A program made the position numbers and the translations under genes. A stretch of DNA of 40,325 bases from an uncultured Brevundimonas sp. (GTDB lineage Bacteria; Pseudomonadota; Alphaproteobacteria; Caulobacterales; Caulobacteraceae). How positions within the stretch are numbered: the stretch's first letter is position 1; every line of letters begins with the position of its first letter. Below, piece after piece: positions 16,052 to 24,107 of the stretch. The stretch is taken from NCBI RefSeq assembly GCF_947305955.1, contig NZ_CAMZFB010000024.1:1-40325 (forward strand), written 5' to 3'. The notes under the pieces are model-generated. The model saw only the letters and a program-made list of their open reading frames with translations, did no database searches and was not told the DNA's origin.

Positions 16052-17362
16052 TTGGTGTCCATGCGTATTACCCTCCGCCTGTTGCTGGTGGCTTCGGTCG
16101 CTGCCTGTACCCCGATGGTTCCGTCGACACCGCCGGGTCCGGTGACCCAGACGCCTGCCCCGCAGGCCGAGATTCCGCCGGCTGAACCGCAAACACCGCC
16201 TGTGACCGCCCCTGCGGCGCAAACCGACCTGAGCAACGCCTATAATGCCGTCAGCTTTGACGCCTGGCGCGAGGACTTCCTGAACCGCTACGGCGGCGAG
16301 CGCCGCTGGGAATACGCTCGCGAGTTGCAGAATGTGACGCCGAACGCCAGCGTCATCCGTCTGGACCGCAACCAGCCCGAATTCTCGCGCCCCGCGGGCA
16401 CCTATATCCAGAACGCCACTGCGCCTGCACGAATCGCCATGGCCCGCCAGCGCGTGAACCGCGTTCCGGCCTCGGTCACCCAGCGATTCGGCGTTCCGGC
16501 TGAAATCCTGATGGGCATCTGGGCGCAGGAAAGCGCCTTTGGTGCCGTTCAGGGCGACTTTGACGTCATCCGCTCGCTGGCAACCCTCGCCTATGACGGT
16601 CGTCGCCGTCAGTGGGCCGAGGAGCAACTGAAGCACGCCCTCGACATCGTCGTCACCGGCAAGCGCAGCCGCGAAGGCCTGAAGGGCAGCTGGGCCGGTG
16701 CCATGGGCCAGACCCAGTTCATGCCCGACAACTATCTGCGCCTTGGCATCGACCAGAATGGCGACGGTGTCGTCGACATCTGGGGCTCGGACGCCGATGC
16801 CCTCGCCTCTGCCGCCAACCTGCTGGCGCAGGGCGGCTGGAAGCGCGGTCAGGGCTGGGCCTATGAGGTCACCCTGCCCTCGGGCTTTGACTATACCCAG
16901 GCCGAAGGTCCCAAGCACAATTGGGCCTACTGGCAGTCCCGTGGCGTTCGCCTGACCAATGGCCAGCAGTTGAATGAAGCCGAAATGGCCGAAGAAGCCA
17001 CCATCCTGCTGCCGCAAGGGGCACGCGGTCCGGTCTTCCTCGCCCTGCCGAACCACTATGTGATCCGCCGCTATAACAACTCGGTCAGCTATGCGCTGGC
17101 GATCGGCCTGATTGCCGACGGCGTGATGGGCAAGCCTGCCCTGACGGCCAGCTGGCCCAATGACGGCCCGCTGACCCGCGAACAGCGTATCGGCGCCCAG
17201 ACCGCCCTGACCAAGATGGGTTACGACACCCAGGGCGTGGACGGCGTGATCGGGGCCAATACCCGCGCAGCCCTGCGCCGCTGGCAGGCCGCCAATGGCC
17301 GTACCGCGGACGGCTATCTGACCGACACGCTGGCGGAAGAACTTATCCGCCGCGCGCGCTAA
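16052..17362 (+). CDS. MltB-family lytic murein transglycosylase with PG-binding domain
   Basis: The product is a 436-residue periplasmic lipoprotein that cleaves peptidoglycan glycan strands. A short signal ends in a lipobox (VAAC, Cys19) and is followed by a Pro-rich linker (PSTPPGPVTQTPAPQAEIPP). The SLT_2 catalytic domain spans about residues 68-360 with catalytic Glu160 in IWAQESAFG and the motif GSWAGAMGQTQFMP. A PG_binding_1 domain occupies about 375-430 (LTKMGYDTQGVDGVIGANTRAALRRWQ). The start is uncertain: TTG 16052 is 7 nt from AGGAA, whereas ATG 16061 is too far from it. The difference is only three residues. A terminator follows. Confidence 0.93.
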   Translation: MVSMRITLRLLLVASVAACTPMVPSTPPGPVTQTPAPQAEIPPAEPQTPPVTAPAAQTDLSNAYNAVSFDAWREDFLNRYGGERRWEYARELQNVTPNASVIRLDRNQPEFSRPAGTYIQNATAPARIAMARQRVNRVPASVTQRFGVPAEILMGIWAQESAFGAVQGDFDVIRSLATLAYDGRRRQWAEEQLKHALDIVVTGKRSREGLKGSWAGAMGQTQFMPDNYLRLGIDQNGDGVVDIWGSDADALASAANLLAQGGWKRGQGWAYEVTLPSGFDYTQAEGPKHNWAYWQSRGVRLTNGQQLNEAEMAEEATILLPQGARGPVFLALPNHYVIRRYNNSVSYALAIGLIADGVMGKPALTASWPNDGPLTREQRIGAQTALTKMGYDTQGVDGVIGANTRAALRRWQAANGRTADGYLTDTLAEELIRRAR

Positions 17363-17370
17363 CAGATCAT

Positions 17371-17405
17371 CGGCCCGCCCCCTTTCGGAGCGGGCCGTTT
17401 TCTTT
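17371..17405 (+). terminator. Rho-independent terminator after lytic transglycosylase
   Basis: An 8-bp GC stem (17371-17378 with 17390-17397, loop of 11) is followed by ttttcttt. It begins 8 bases after the stop codon. Confidence 0.8.
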
Positions 17406-17537
17406 CAGGTCACGGAGACCGGCGCGCACGACAAGCTTGACTATTAAATAACATCAATATGCATCCGTGCGGCGCGTTGAATACCTCTTGCTAACAGGAC
17501 CGCAGATTGGCGGCCATCAACAAGCCAGAGGATCCCG

Positions 17538-18505
17538 ATGCTGCGCCTGCCTCTCGATCGTAAGCGTAATGCCCTGTTTGCCGGATTGGCCGGATCGATG
17601 TTACTGGCATCGACGGCCATGGCCGATATTCGCAATGTGGAAGTGAGCATTCCGGCTGGCGATGCGGTCCTGGCGGGCACCCTCACCCTGCCCGAAAGCA
17701 CACCCAAGGCCGCCATCGTGCTGGTTCAGGGCAACGGCCCGCATACCCGCGACCAGATGATCTCCGGCGCATCCAACATTTCAAACAGCGCATCCCGCAT
17801 ATCTCCGCCGTGGTCGATCACATGGCGACGCGCCCCGAAGTTCAGGGGCTTCCGCTGGGCATCCTCGGCCACTCCGAGGGCAGTATGATCGTCACCGAGG
17901 TCTGGACCCAACGTGACGAACCGCTGGACTTCGTGGTGGTCATGGGGGCCGTGGGTCTTGACGGCCGGACGGTCTGGGTGGACCAGCAAGCCAACCCCGA
18001 CCGCTGGACCGAGCATACGCCACAGCAGCAGGCCGTCATCCGCGCCGCCTTCAACAGCGTGGTCGATGCCTCCATTTCCGGCGACCGCGCCGCCGTCGAA
18101 GCCGCCGTCCGCAACCTGTTCAAGGAAGCAGGTGCAAGCGAAGAGGAAATCGCCGAAAACCTCGAAGGCTTTACCGACCGTATGGCCAGCCCCGAGATGC
18201 AGGTCTTCCTCGCCCACGACCCGATGCCGGTCTTTGCCAAGGTGACCGATCCGGTTCTGGCAGTCTGGGGCGGTATCGATCCGGCCACCTCGCCCGCGAT
18301 CAACGTCCAGCCCTATATCGTGAACCGCAACCCCGCCTCGCGCCTGACGGTGTCGGTCCTGCCCGAAGAAGAGCATTTCTTCCTGTATGGCGAAGGTCTC
18401 GAACCGGGCGAACACAAGTTCGGCCAGATGAAGCTGTCGCCCCACCTGCCCAACGCCATCAACCAGTGGCTGGATAACGAAATCGCGCTCGGCAAGGTGA
18501 ACTGA
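17538..18505 (+). pseudogene. Exported alpha/beta-hydrolase, internal deletion and frameshift
   Basis: The reading begins at ATG 17538 with a signal peptide (NALFAGLAGSMLLASTAMA) and the hydrolase opening AAIVLVQGNGPHTRDQMISGA. It then leaves frame, and the rest of the protein continues in another frame from about 17769 with IQHFKQRIPHISAVVDHMATRPEVQG to the stop at 18505. The nucleophile elbow GILGHSEGSM and the late His region (EEEHFFLYGEG) remain. The piece expected between ISG and FKQR, which holds strand 4 and the usual RG-x-G-x-S turn, is missing (about 35-45 residues by family expectation). A short direct repeat gcgcatcc flanks the area. Most probably an out-of-frame deletion inactivated the gene. 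AGAGG precedes the start. Confidence 0.8.
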
Positions 18506-18695
18506 CAATAAAATGGGTTCTGCACGTGGCCAAGCAGCATGGACAGTATTTGATGACCATCGCTGTCATGTTCTCAATGTTCAGGCAGGCTAGATCCTTA
18601 TTGTTTGGCAGCCGCATGATATTAGATCAACATATTGAAATATGGGGTAAAATTTCTTAGAAAGACCTGCTTTAGGGTTCAAAAATGGGTAAGCT

Positions 18696-19058
18696 GTGAA
18701 ACTCCTCGCTTATGTTGTGGCACTCACGTGCATTTTCATTAGCGCAAGCTTTTTTAGGTCCAGCAACTGGCTCACGGGTGTGATTTTTCTATGCTCCTGC
18801 TGGTTTGCGTTCATGGCAGGAAGCGGACTTAGAAGTTCCATTCACCTTAAGTCGCCTCTTTTACCGTCCGTCATTATAGCTGCGATCCTTTTGGGTATTT
18901 CCAATGCCTTGGTCATCTGGCGCAAAGCATACGTGCAGATTTTTGAGATCGGGATAGGTGGAGCACTCTGGATGATCCTGATCGCAATCCTAGGCTTTTT
19001 GGTCACTACCCGAATTGACTCGTACACAGCCAACTCCGACATGATTCCTAAGGAATAA
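18696..19058 (+). CDS. Orphan small membrane protein in AT-rich patch
   Basis: The product is a 120-residue membrane protein from GTG 18696 with about four spans: LLAYVVALTCIFISASFF, then WLTGVIFLCSCWFAFMAG, then LLPSVIIAAILLGISNALVIW, then GGALWMILIAILGFLVTT. The tail is short and polar. The base composition from about 18506 to 19060 is clearly more AT-rich than the surrounding genes, and the ribosome site is weak (GGGTAAG). This points to a transferred or fast-evolving gene. No family is recognised. It may be a real small gene or a remnant. Confidence 0.5.
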   Translation: MKLLAYVVALTCIFISASFFRSSNWLTGVIFLCSCWFAFMAGSGLRSSIHLKSPLLPSVIIAAILLGISNALVIWRKAYVQIFEIGIGGALWMILIAILGFLVTTRIDSYTANSDMIPKE

Positions 19059-19063
19059 TCAGC

Positions 19064-19090
19064 AAAAAGCCCCGCAGTTTCCCGCAGGGC
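19064..19090 (-). terminator. Terminator between the small membrane gene and the cold-shock gene
   Basis: A nine-pair stem with two wobble pairs and a GAAA loop on the minus strand (19082-19090 with 19069-19077, loop 19078-19081) is followed by five T residues (complement of 19064-19068). It best serves the cold-shock gene on the minus strand. On the plus strand the tail is weaker but could also end the membrane protein gene. Confidence 0.75.
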
Positions 19091-19153
19091 TCTTCCTGAA
19101 CTATTGCCCGACCGAACGGCACCGGACGGTCTGCAATAATCGAGACTTGTAGC

Positions 19154-19363
19154 TTAGGCCGCTTGCAGCGAGCCGGCCGAGGTCTTGCCCGAGCGCTGGT
19201 CGCGCTCCAGCTCGTAAGACACGGCTTGGCCTTCGCTCAGACCGTGCATGCCTGCACGCTCGAGAGCCGAGGCGTGAACGAACACGTCACCGCCGCCTTG
19301 GTCCGGAGCAATAAAGCCAAAACCTTTAGTGGAGTTATACCACTTAACAATACCAGTAGCCAT
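19154..19363 (-). CDS. cspA: Cold-shock domain protein (CspA family)
   Basis: The product is a 69-residue single cold-shock domain protein that binds single-stranded RNA and DNA. The RNP1 motif KGFGFI and RNP2 motif DVFVHASAL are intact. It opens [17 protein letters not shown], as usual for the family. I chose ATG 19363 because GGAGG ends 8 bases upstream; a second ATG at 19369 is too close to that site. The upstream 280 bp to the next gene is AT-rich and should hold the promoter and an untranslated leader. Several csp copies are normal in Alphaproteobacteria, so the symbol marks the family only. Confidence 0.93.
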   Translation of the reverse strand: MATGIVKWYNSTKGFGFIAPDQGGGDVFVHASALERAGMHGLSEGQAVSYELERDQRSGKTSAGSLQAA

Positions 19364-19595
19364 TTCCATGACCTCCGTAAAAATGACCCCTCGGAAAAGT
19401 CCTAAGGGCAGTCGGGTCTATGGAAACGGAAGATCTCAATGCGTTGCATAAAAGATAGAGCGTTGCGCAGAGATATTCGACACGATCCTTGTACGCTCCC
19501 TATTTTCAGAAAGATAGAATTATTTGAAAATATTTATCAGGCTACGCTCAAGATTATTTCTTGGCCCTGAAATATTTGAAGAGTTACCTCCAAAT

Positions 19596-19625
19596 AAAAA
19601 GCCCCGCATCGGTGTGCGGGGCTTT
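19596..19625 (-). terminator. Rho-independent terminator after Ivy-like lipoprotein gene
   Basis: A perfect 11-bp stem (19598-19608 with 19615-19625, six-base loop) is followed on the minus strand by T residues (complement of the A-run 19596-19600). It begins 26 bases after the lipoprotein stop. Confidence 0.85.
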
Positions 19626-19651
19626 GAATTAGGTGACCCGAACCTGACGGA

Positions 19652-20119
19652 TCAGCAGCTGGTCGCGCCCGTCTTGTCGGCCAGGAAGAAGCGAAGGCAG
19701 CGCAGTTCCTCGCCATTGGCCGCGCCCAGAATGCGCTGCGAGCTGTTGCCATTCGACAGGTTGAACTCGCCATAGCCAAAGATGCGCGACTGGTCCGGTG
19801 CCATCAGGAAGACGACGCGGCTTTCATCACAGGCAGGCTCGCCGTTCGCACAGGCATAGCCCTTGAGATAGGACTTATCGCCCAGCGTCACCGGAACCAG
19901 CGGGCCGCTGGTCACAGCCAGCGTCGGGATCCACTCATGCCCCTCTTCGGCACGACGCTCGGCATAACCTTTCCAGGTCTCCATCGCCTGCGGATATTCC
20001 GCAGCCATCACCTCGCCGAGGGTCTTTTGAGCCTCGCCCTCGGGGGCTGCCCCTTCGGGAGCCTTGCAGGCGGCAAGCGCCAGAACGCCAGCCACGGCCA
20101 CCATCGCCTGATAACGCAT
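19652..20119 (-). CDS. Lipoprotein, possibly Ivy-like lysozyme inhibitor
   Basis: The product is a 155-residue lipoprotein with lipobox LAAC (Cys18), then a short Ala/Glu-rich linker (KAPEGAAPEGEAQK). The mature domain reads SGPLVPVTLGDKSYLKGYACANGEPACDESRVVFLMAPDQSRIFGYG, with two further cysteines near the C-terminus (LRCLRFF and a final SC). Its order of strands and the Cys-containing turn after YLKGYAC resemble the Ivy family of periplasmic lysozyme inhibitors, where the turn is CKPHDC. That exact loop is absent, so the family call is tentative. It has its own terminator. A lysozyme-inhibition role is inference. Confidence 0.6.
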   Translation of the reverse strand: MRYQAMVAVAGVLALAACKAPEGAAPEGEAQKTLGEVMAAEYPQAMETWKGYAERRAEEGHEWIPTLAVTSGPLVPVTLGDKSYLKGYACANGEPACDESRVVFLMAPDQSRIFGYGEFNLSNGNSSQRILGAANGEELRCLRFFLADKTGATSC

Positions 20120-20224
20120 CGGATACCTCCATCCCTGATTTCACGCGGAATGAAGCATTCACAGCTATCACGGGATATCCCGCAGACATGGGATGCAGAG
20201 AAATACCGCAATACAACCTAGTAT

Positions 20225-20545
20225 TTAACGCCTATCGATAACGTGTCTCTGGACGTAAGTCGTAACTAGCGAACCAAGAGAGCCACTAAAGATAACCGAT
20301 TGAATTTTCGAAAGCTGCTCCGCAGAGAGCCATTTCCAAGGCGTCAAAAAGTGAAATGCCCAAGCAATTATAGAACAAATAAAAAGGGCGACAAATAAAA
20401 TCATCAAAGCCGGAACCAGCCACCCCCACACCCTCAACAACCTTAAGGTGTTACCAGCTACAACACCTCGTAACGCATCTTCATTATCCCAAAGACGTTC
20501 TTCTCGAACGCCAAGATCATCGAACCACCCCCCAGAATCCGACAT
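20225..20545 (-). CDS. Small membrane protein paired with Panacea gene, candidate toxin
   Basis: The product has 106 residues. An acidic N-terminal part (MSDSGGWFDDLGVREERLWDNED) is followed by one long strong membrane span (residues about 41-66, VWGWLVPALMILFVALFICSIIAW), then an aromatic linker (FHFLTPWKWLSAEQL) and a weak second hydrophobic segment (IQSVIFSGSLGSLVTTYV) ending in basic RHVIDRR. Its ATG (20545-20543) overlaps the TAA of the Panacea gene by one base (TAATG), so the two are translated together. Panacea proteins are known antitoxins that neutralise many unrelated toxins, several of them membrane-active. By position this protein would be the toxin; I recognise no toxin motif. 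Confidence 0.65.
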   Translation of the reverse strand: MSDSGGWFDDLGVREERLWDNEDALRGVVAGNTLRLLRVWGWLVPALMILFVALFICSIIAWAFHFLTPWKWLSAEQLSKIQSVIFSGSLGSLVTTYVQRHVIDRR

Positions 20546-20997
20546 TATTCTCCCAACAACTCCCGATAATGACGTTCAATATTTGAATCCTTTATCTCAA
20601 TATTGAGACACCCCTCGCGATACACTTCAGACCATGGCGTACCTGCTTTATGCGTCAAATTAGAAAGCTGAGGGCCGCTCATCTTTCCATATTTATCGAG
20701 AACTTGGTCAATCGTTCTGGCAGCGTGACCGTCCAGCGCGCGACCATCTTCAATTCGATCCAAAGGTATAGGATCTCGCCCCCAACGTTTAGTAGCGTGG
20801 TATAGGTCTGGGATTACTGGACCATACTTCCAAGCTTCGATCCGCTCTCCAAACAAATCACCATGACCAAGACCAAGCGAATACCCATGCGCAATGTAGG
20901 TCAACTTCATTAGTTGCATCGGCGTTAGAGAGAAGCCGCGCGCCTTTGCGGCGCGCAGAATATCATCTGCTACCGTAATGACGTTAGAGATTGGCAA
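20545..20997 (-). CDS. Panacea/DUF4065 domain protein, candidate antitoxin (TTG start)
   Basis: The product is a 150-residue single-domain protein. The family signature is LTPMQLMKLTYIAHGYSLGLGHGDLFGERIEAWKYGPVIPDLYHATKRWG, the DUF4065/Panacea (SocA, GepA) core, followed by a C-terminal helical half (QVLDKYGKMSGPQLSNLTHKAGTPWSEVYREG). SocA of Caulobacter is a member that acts as a proteolytic adaptor antitoxin. The start is TTG 20997 with GGAGG seven bases upstream; the next candidate starts would cut into the domain. The gene is more AT-rich than its neighbours. It precedes a membrane protein by a one-base overlap, the typical antitoxin-first order. Confidence 0.88.
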   Translation of the reverse strand: MPISNVITVADDILRAAKARGFSLTPMQLMKLTYIAHGYSLGLGHGDLFGERIEAWKYGPVIPDLYHATKRWGRDPIPLDRIEDGRALDGHAARTIDQVLDKYGKMSGPQLSNLTHKAGTPWSEVYREGCLNIEIKDSNIERHYRELLGE

Positions 20998-21029
20998 TCT
21001 GGTCCTCCCTCACAAGCTTAGCCACTAGA

Positions 21030-21061
21030 ACATATAGTGAACTCATATGACTATTATATGT
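21030..21061. promoter_or_regulatory. Inverted repeat in promoter of the Panacea pair
   Basis: acatata (21030-21036) and tatatgt (21055-21061) form an imperfectly extended inverted repeat in an AT-rich stretch between the cysS stop (21089) and the TTG start of the Panacea gene (20997). Its position fits an operator over the promoter of the pair. Autoregulation by the antitoxin would be normal for such a module but is inferred. Confidence 0.45.
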
Positions 21062-21088
21062 GGCAAAACGCAATTTTTCAAATTTACC

Positions 21089-22540
21089 TTAGCTCTTCAT
21101 GCGCCACGTCGCGCCGGTCGGGCCGTCCATCACCACGACATTCAGTTCGTTCAGGCGGTCGCGGATGCGGTCGGCCTCGGCCCAGTTCTTTTCGGCGCGG
21201 GCGGCGGCGCGTTGTTCCAGCAGGGCTTCGACTTCGGTTTTCAGGTCGTCATCGCCACCGGTGAACCACTGCTCGGGCGTCATGGACAACACACCGAGCA
21301 GATCAGCACCTTCGCGCAGGCTCCAGCGGGCCATGGCCAAATCATTGATGTCGGCCTCGGCATCGTTCAGCAGGTCGCGCAGTGCATTGCCCAGAGCGAA
21401 CAACTGGGCAATGGCACCGGGCGTGTTCAGGTCGTCGTCCAGCGCGTCGAGCAACGGATTCAACTCCTGCTCGGCCAACTCCATTTCCGGCTCTTCGAGC
21501 GTGTCGAAGTCGAAGTCGCCCAGCTTGGCGTCGGCATCGCGCAGCACGCCGTACAGACGGTCGAGATTCTTGCGCGACTGTTCCAGCAGGTTCTGGTTCC
21601 AGTCCAGCGGCTGGCGATAGTGGGCGCTCAGCAGCGCCCAGCGCACCACCTCGCCCGGCATGGCCTTCACGAGGTTGTTCAGCAGCAGGACGTTGCCGAT
21701 CGACTTGGACATTTTCTCGGCGTCCACCGTCAGGAAGCCGTTGTGCATCCAATAGCGGGCATATTCATCATGCGCGTGGTCGGCATGGGCGTGACCGTGG
21801 GCGCAGACGCCCTGTGCGATCTCGTTCTCGTGGTGCGGGAAGGCCAGATCGATGCCGCCGCCGTGGATGTCGATCGGCAGGCCGAGGTTCTTCTCGATCA
21901 TGGCCGAGCATTCGATGTGCCAGCCGGGGCGACCCTCGCCCCACGGCGAGGCCCACGACGGCTCGTCCTTCTTGGACGGCTTCCACAGAACGAAGTCGTG
22001 CGGGTTCTTCTTGTACGGTGCTACTTCGACGCGGGCACCGGCGATCATGTCATCCAGATTGCGGCCCGACAGAGCGCCATAGGACGGATAGGATGACACA
22101 TCGAACAGCACATGGCCCTCGGCAGCATAGGCGCTGCCGGAATCGATGATGGCCTGAATCTGCTGGATGATCGCGTCCATGTGGTCGGTGACGTGCGGCG
22201 CGATATCGGGCGGCGACACGTTCAGCAGCGCCATGTCCGACAGATAGGCGGCCTCATAGCGGCTGGTGATCTCGCCGATCGGCACGCCTTCCTTGGCGGC
22301 CTTGGCGTTGATCTTGTCGTCCACGTCGGTGACGTTGCGGGCATAGATCACCTTGTCCGCGCCATAGGTCTTGCGCAGCAGGCGGGTCAGGACGTCGAAC
22401 ACCACCGGCGGGCGGGCGTTGCCGATGTGGGCATAGTCATAGACGGTCGGGCCACAGACATAGAGTGTCACCCGGTTCGCATCGCGTGGTTCGAACAGGC
22501 GCTTTTCACGGCGCAGGGTGTCATAGATATGCAGGGCCAT
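21089..22540 (-). CDS. cysS: Cysteine-tRNA ligase
   Basis: This is a 483-residue class I aminoacyl-tRNA synthetase that charges tRNA-Cys. The zinc-binding [16 protein letters not shown] (Cys29 region with the HIGH variant HIGN) is at residues about 29-44. A second zinc-site segment, [15 protein letters not shown], is present, and the KMSKS loop is intact ([10 protein letters not shown] near residue 276). The C-terminal helical domain follows. The length is a little over the common 460. It begins with [13 protein letters not shown], the family start. It is divergent from folE with about 155 bp of shared promoter region. Confidence 0.97.
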   Translation of the reverse strand: MALHIYDTLRREKRLFEPRDANRVTLYVCGPTVYDYAHIGNARPPVVFDVLTRLLRKTYGADKVIYARNVTDVDDKINAKAAKEGVPIGEITSRYEAAYLSDMALLNVSPPDIAPHVTDHMDAIIQQIQAIIDSGSAYAAEGHVLFDVSSYPSYGALSGRNLDDMIAGARVEVAPYKKNPHDFVLWKPSKKDEPSWASPWGEGRPGWHIECSAMIEKNLGLPIDIHGGGIDLAFPHHENEIAQGVCAHGHAHADHAHDEYARYWMHNGFLTVDAEKMSKSIGNVLLLNNLVKAMPGEVVRWALLSAHYRQPLDWNQNLLEQSRKNLDRLYGVLRDADAKLGDFDFDTLEEPEMELAEQELNPLLDALDDDLNTPGAIAQLFALGNALRDLLNDAEADINDLAMARWSLREGADLLGVLSMTPEQWFTGGDDDLKTEVEALLEQRAAARAEKNWAEADRIRDRLNELNVVVMDGPTGATWRMKS

Positions 22541-22697
22541 TAGTCGTAAAGTCTTTTGCGAGTTTTCTTGCAGGACGCGCCATACGTCCCATATAGCGAG
22601 CCTGATAAACAGTCCGCGCGCCCTGATAAACCTTTTGGGGTGCGTTAGTCGCCTTTATTCACGGGACGGACCGCCGTCCCACTCGGAAACGTTCTTC

Positions 22698-23312
22698 ATG
22701 ACCACGCCCGCCAAGCCCGTTCTCGCCGCCAACGAAGGCGCTATTGTGCGTCCCAGCCGCGAACAGGCGCTGGAGGCTGTGCGTACGCTGATTGCATGGG
22801 CCGGTGACAACCCCGACCGTCCGGGCCTGATCGATACGCCCAAGCGCGTGGTCGATGCCTATGGCGAGTGGTTCGACGGCTATGACGCCGACGCCTCCAA
22901 GGAACTGTCGCGCACCTTCGAGGACGTGACCGGCTATGACGACATGGTCATCCTCAAGGAGATCGAGGTCGAGAGCCACTGCGAGCACCACCTTGCCCCG
23001 TTCCTCGGCAAGGCATGGGTCGCCTATATTCCGGGCGAAAAGGTTGTCGGCATTTCCAAGCTCGCCCGCGTCGTCGAAATCTTCGCCCGCCGCCTGCAAA
23101 ATCAGGAAACCCTGACCAACGACATCATCGAGGCGATCGAACAGCACCTGCAGCCCAAAGGCGTGGCAGTCATGGTCGATGCGGCCCACCAGTGCATGAC
23201 CACCCGTGGCGTGCATCACCGCCACGTCACAACCGTAACGACGCGTTTCACCGGTGTGTTCAAGGAAGACAACGCTCTGGTCGAGCGATTCCTGAAGCTG
23301 GCCCGCGCCTGA
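22698..23312 (+). CDS. folE: GTP cyclohydrolase I
   Basis: The product is a 204-residue enzyme that turns GTP into dihydroneopterin triphosphate, the first step of folate synthesis. The zinc site is visible as [11 protein letters not shown] near residues 92-102 and [10 protein letters not shown] near 164-173. The segment [23 protein letters not shown] is a family hallmark. ATG 22698 was chosen because the domain begins soon after it and an earlier in-frame start would add an uncharacteristic 21 residues. The upstream ribosome site is modest (GGAAA). The gene appears complete. Confidence 0.97.
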   Translation: MTTPAKPVLAANEGAIVRPSREQALEAVRTLIAWAGDNPDRPGLIDTPKRVVDAYGEWFDGYDADASKELSRTFEDVTGYDDMVILKEIEVESHCEHHLAPFLGKAWVAYIPGEKVVGISKLARVVEIFARRLQNQETLTNDIIEAIEQHLQPKGVAVMVDAAHQCMTTRGVHHRHVTTVTTRFTGVFKEDNALVERFLKLARA

Positions 23313-23534
23313 TTCACCGCCCAATCCCACAGATCGACGTTTTTTAGCCACGTTTCGAGGCACGTTTTCGGTCGCACCGCGAACGTTCCACGCCAAAATT
23401 GGCAAGGTTATTTCGCTCTGTGGCGTTTTAGGCCGACTGACGGGTTTACAAGCGGCCTTTCCCCCGCCAAGACAATATCCAGACTTTCAGTGCAGCCCGT
23501 CCCAGTGGTCGGGCCATGATGAGGACGAGATCGC

Positions 23535-23963
23535 ATGGGTGCGAAGCTTGGTGGCGGTGGCAAAGGCGCGGCTCAGAATTCTGAGATCAACGTTACGCCG
23601 TTCGTAGATATTATGCTGGTTCTGCTGATCATCTTCATGGTCGCGGCACCGATGGCTACCGTTTCGATCAAGCTGGACCTGCCGCCGGCAGTGCCTTCGG
23701 CTTCGAACGAAAAGCCGAAAGAACCGGTTTACGTCTCCATCCAGAACGGTGGTGACCTGTACATCGCAGACAAGAAGTCGTCGCTGGCCACTCTGGCTGC
23801 TGACGTCTGCGCCGCTCAAGGCGCTGTCGCTGACTGCCGCGAAGAGCGCGTTTTCGTCCGCGCCCAGGCTGACGTGACCTACAACGAGTTCATGGAAGTG
23901 ATGAACACCCTGCAGGAAAACGGCATGTTCAAGGTCGGCCTGCTGAACGAAGACATCGAATAG
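23535..23963 (+). CDS. ExbD/TolR-family biopolymer transport protein, orphan
   Basis: The product is a 142-residue inner-membrane protein. A short cytoplasmic N-terminus (MGAKLGGGGKGAAQNSE) is followed by the conserved INVTPFVDIMLVLLIIFMVAAP, whose Asp in the membrane helix couples proton flow to the partner ExbB/TolQ. The periplasmic domain then has two strands and a helix, with Cys residues in DVCAAQGAVADC. GAGGA precedes the start. No exbB, tolQ or tonB gene lies beside it here, which is unusual, because ExbD works as a complex with ExbB. It may pair with subunits encoded elsewhere. A strong terminator follows. Confidence 0.9.
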   Translation: MGAKLGGGGKGAAQNSEINVTPFVDIMLVLLIIFMVAAPMATVSIKLDLPPAVPSASNEKPKEPVYVSIQNGGDLYIADKKSSLATLAADVCAAQGAVADCREERVFVRAQADVTYNEFMEVMNTLQENGMFKVGLLNEDIE

Positions 23964-23989
23964 TCTTCGGCTTCATCGCCTAAAGGATC

Positions 23990-24025
23990 AAAGGGCTGCA
24001 TCTTCGGATGCGGCCCTTTTTCTTT
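23990..24025 (+). terminator. Rho-independent terminator with UUCG loop
   Basis: A 13-bp stem with one T-G wobble (23990-24002 with 24007-24019) closes a ttcg loop and is followed by a T-rich tail (tttttcttt at the stem end). It lies 26 bases after the ExbD stop and is a textbook intrinsic terminator. Confidence 0.9.
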
Positions 24026-24107
24026 GGCCGAACACAGGCTTGGCACTTGCACCACAGCGCGGTTCATCCCCCAATGGCGGCACAGTATCCTGAAGGGGGA
24101 CCAACCC

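Noticed and set aside
17765..17806. Local inversion as the cause of the hydrolase breakage
   Set aside because: The reverse strand reads a tempting MF/LFEML-like string, but the forward text downstream fits the family well (FKQRIPHISAVVDHM) and an inversion would not change the frame.
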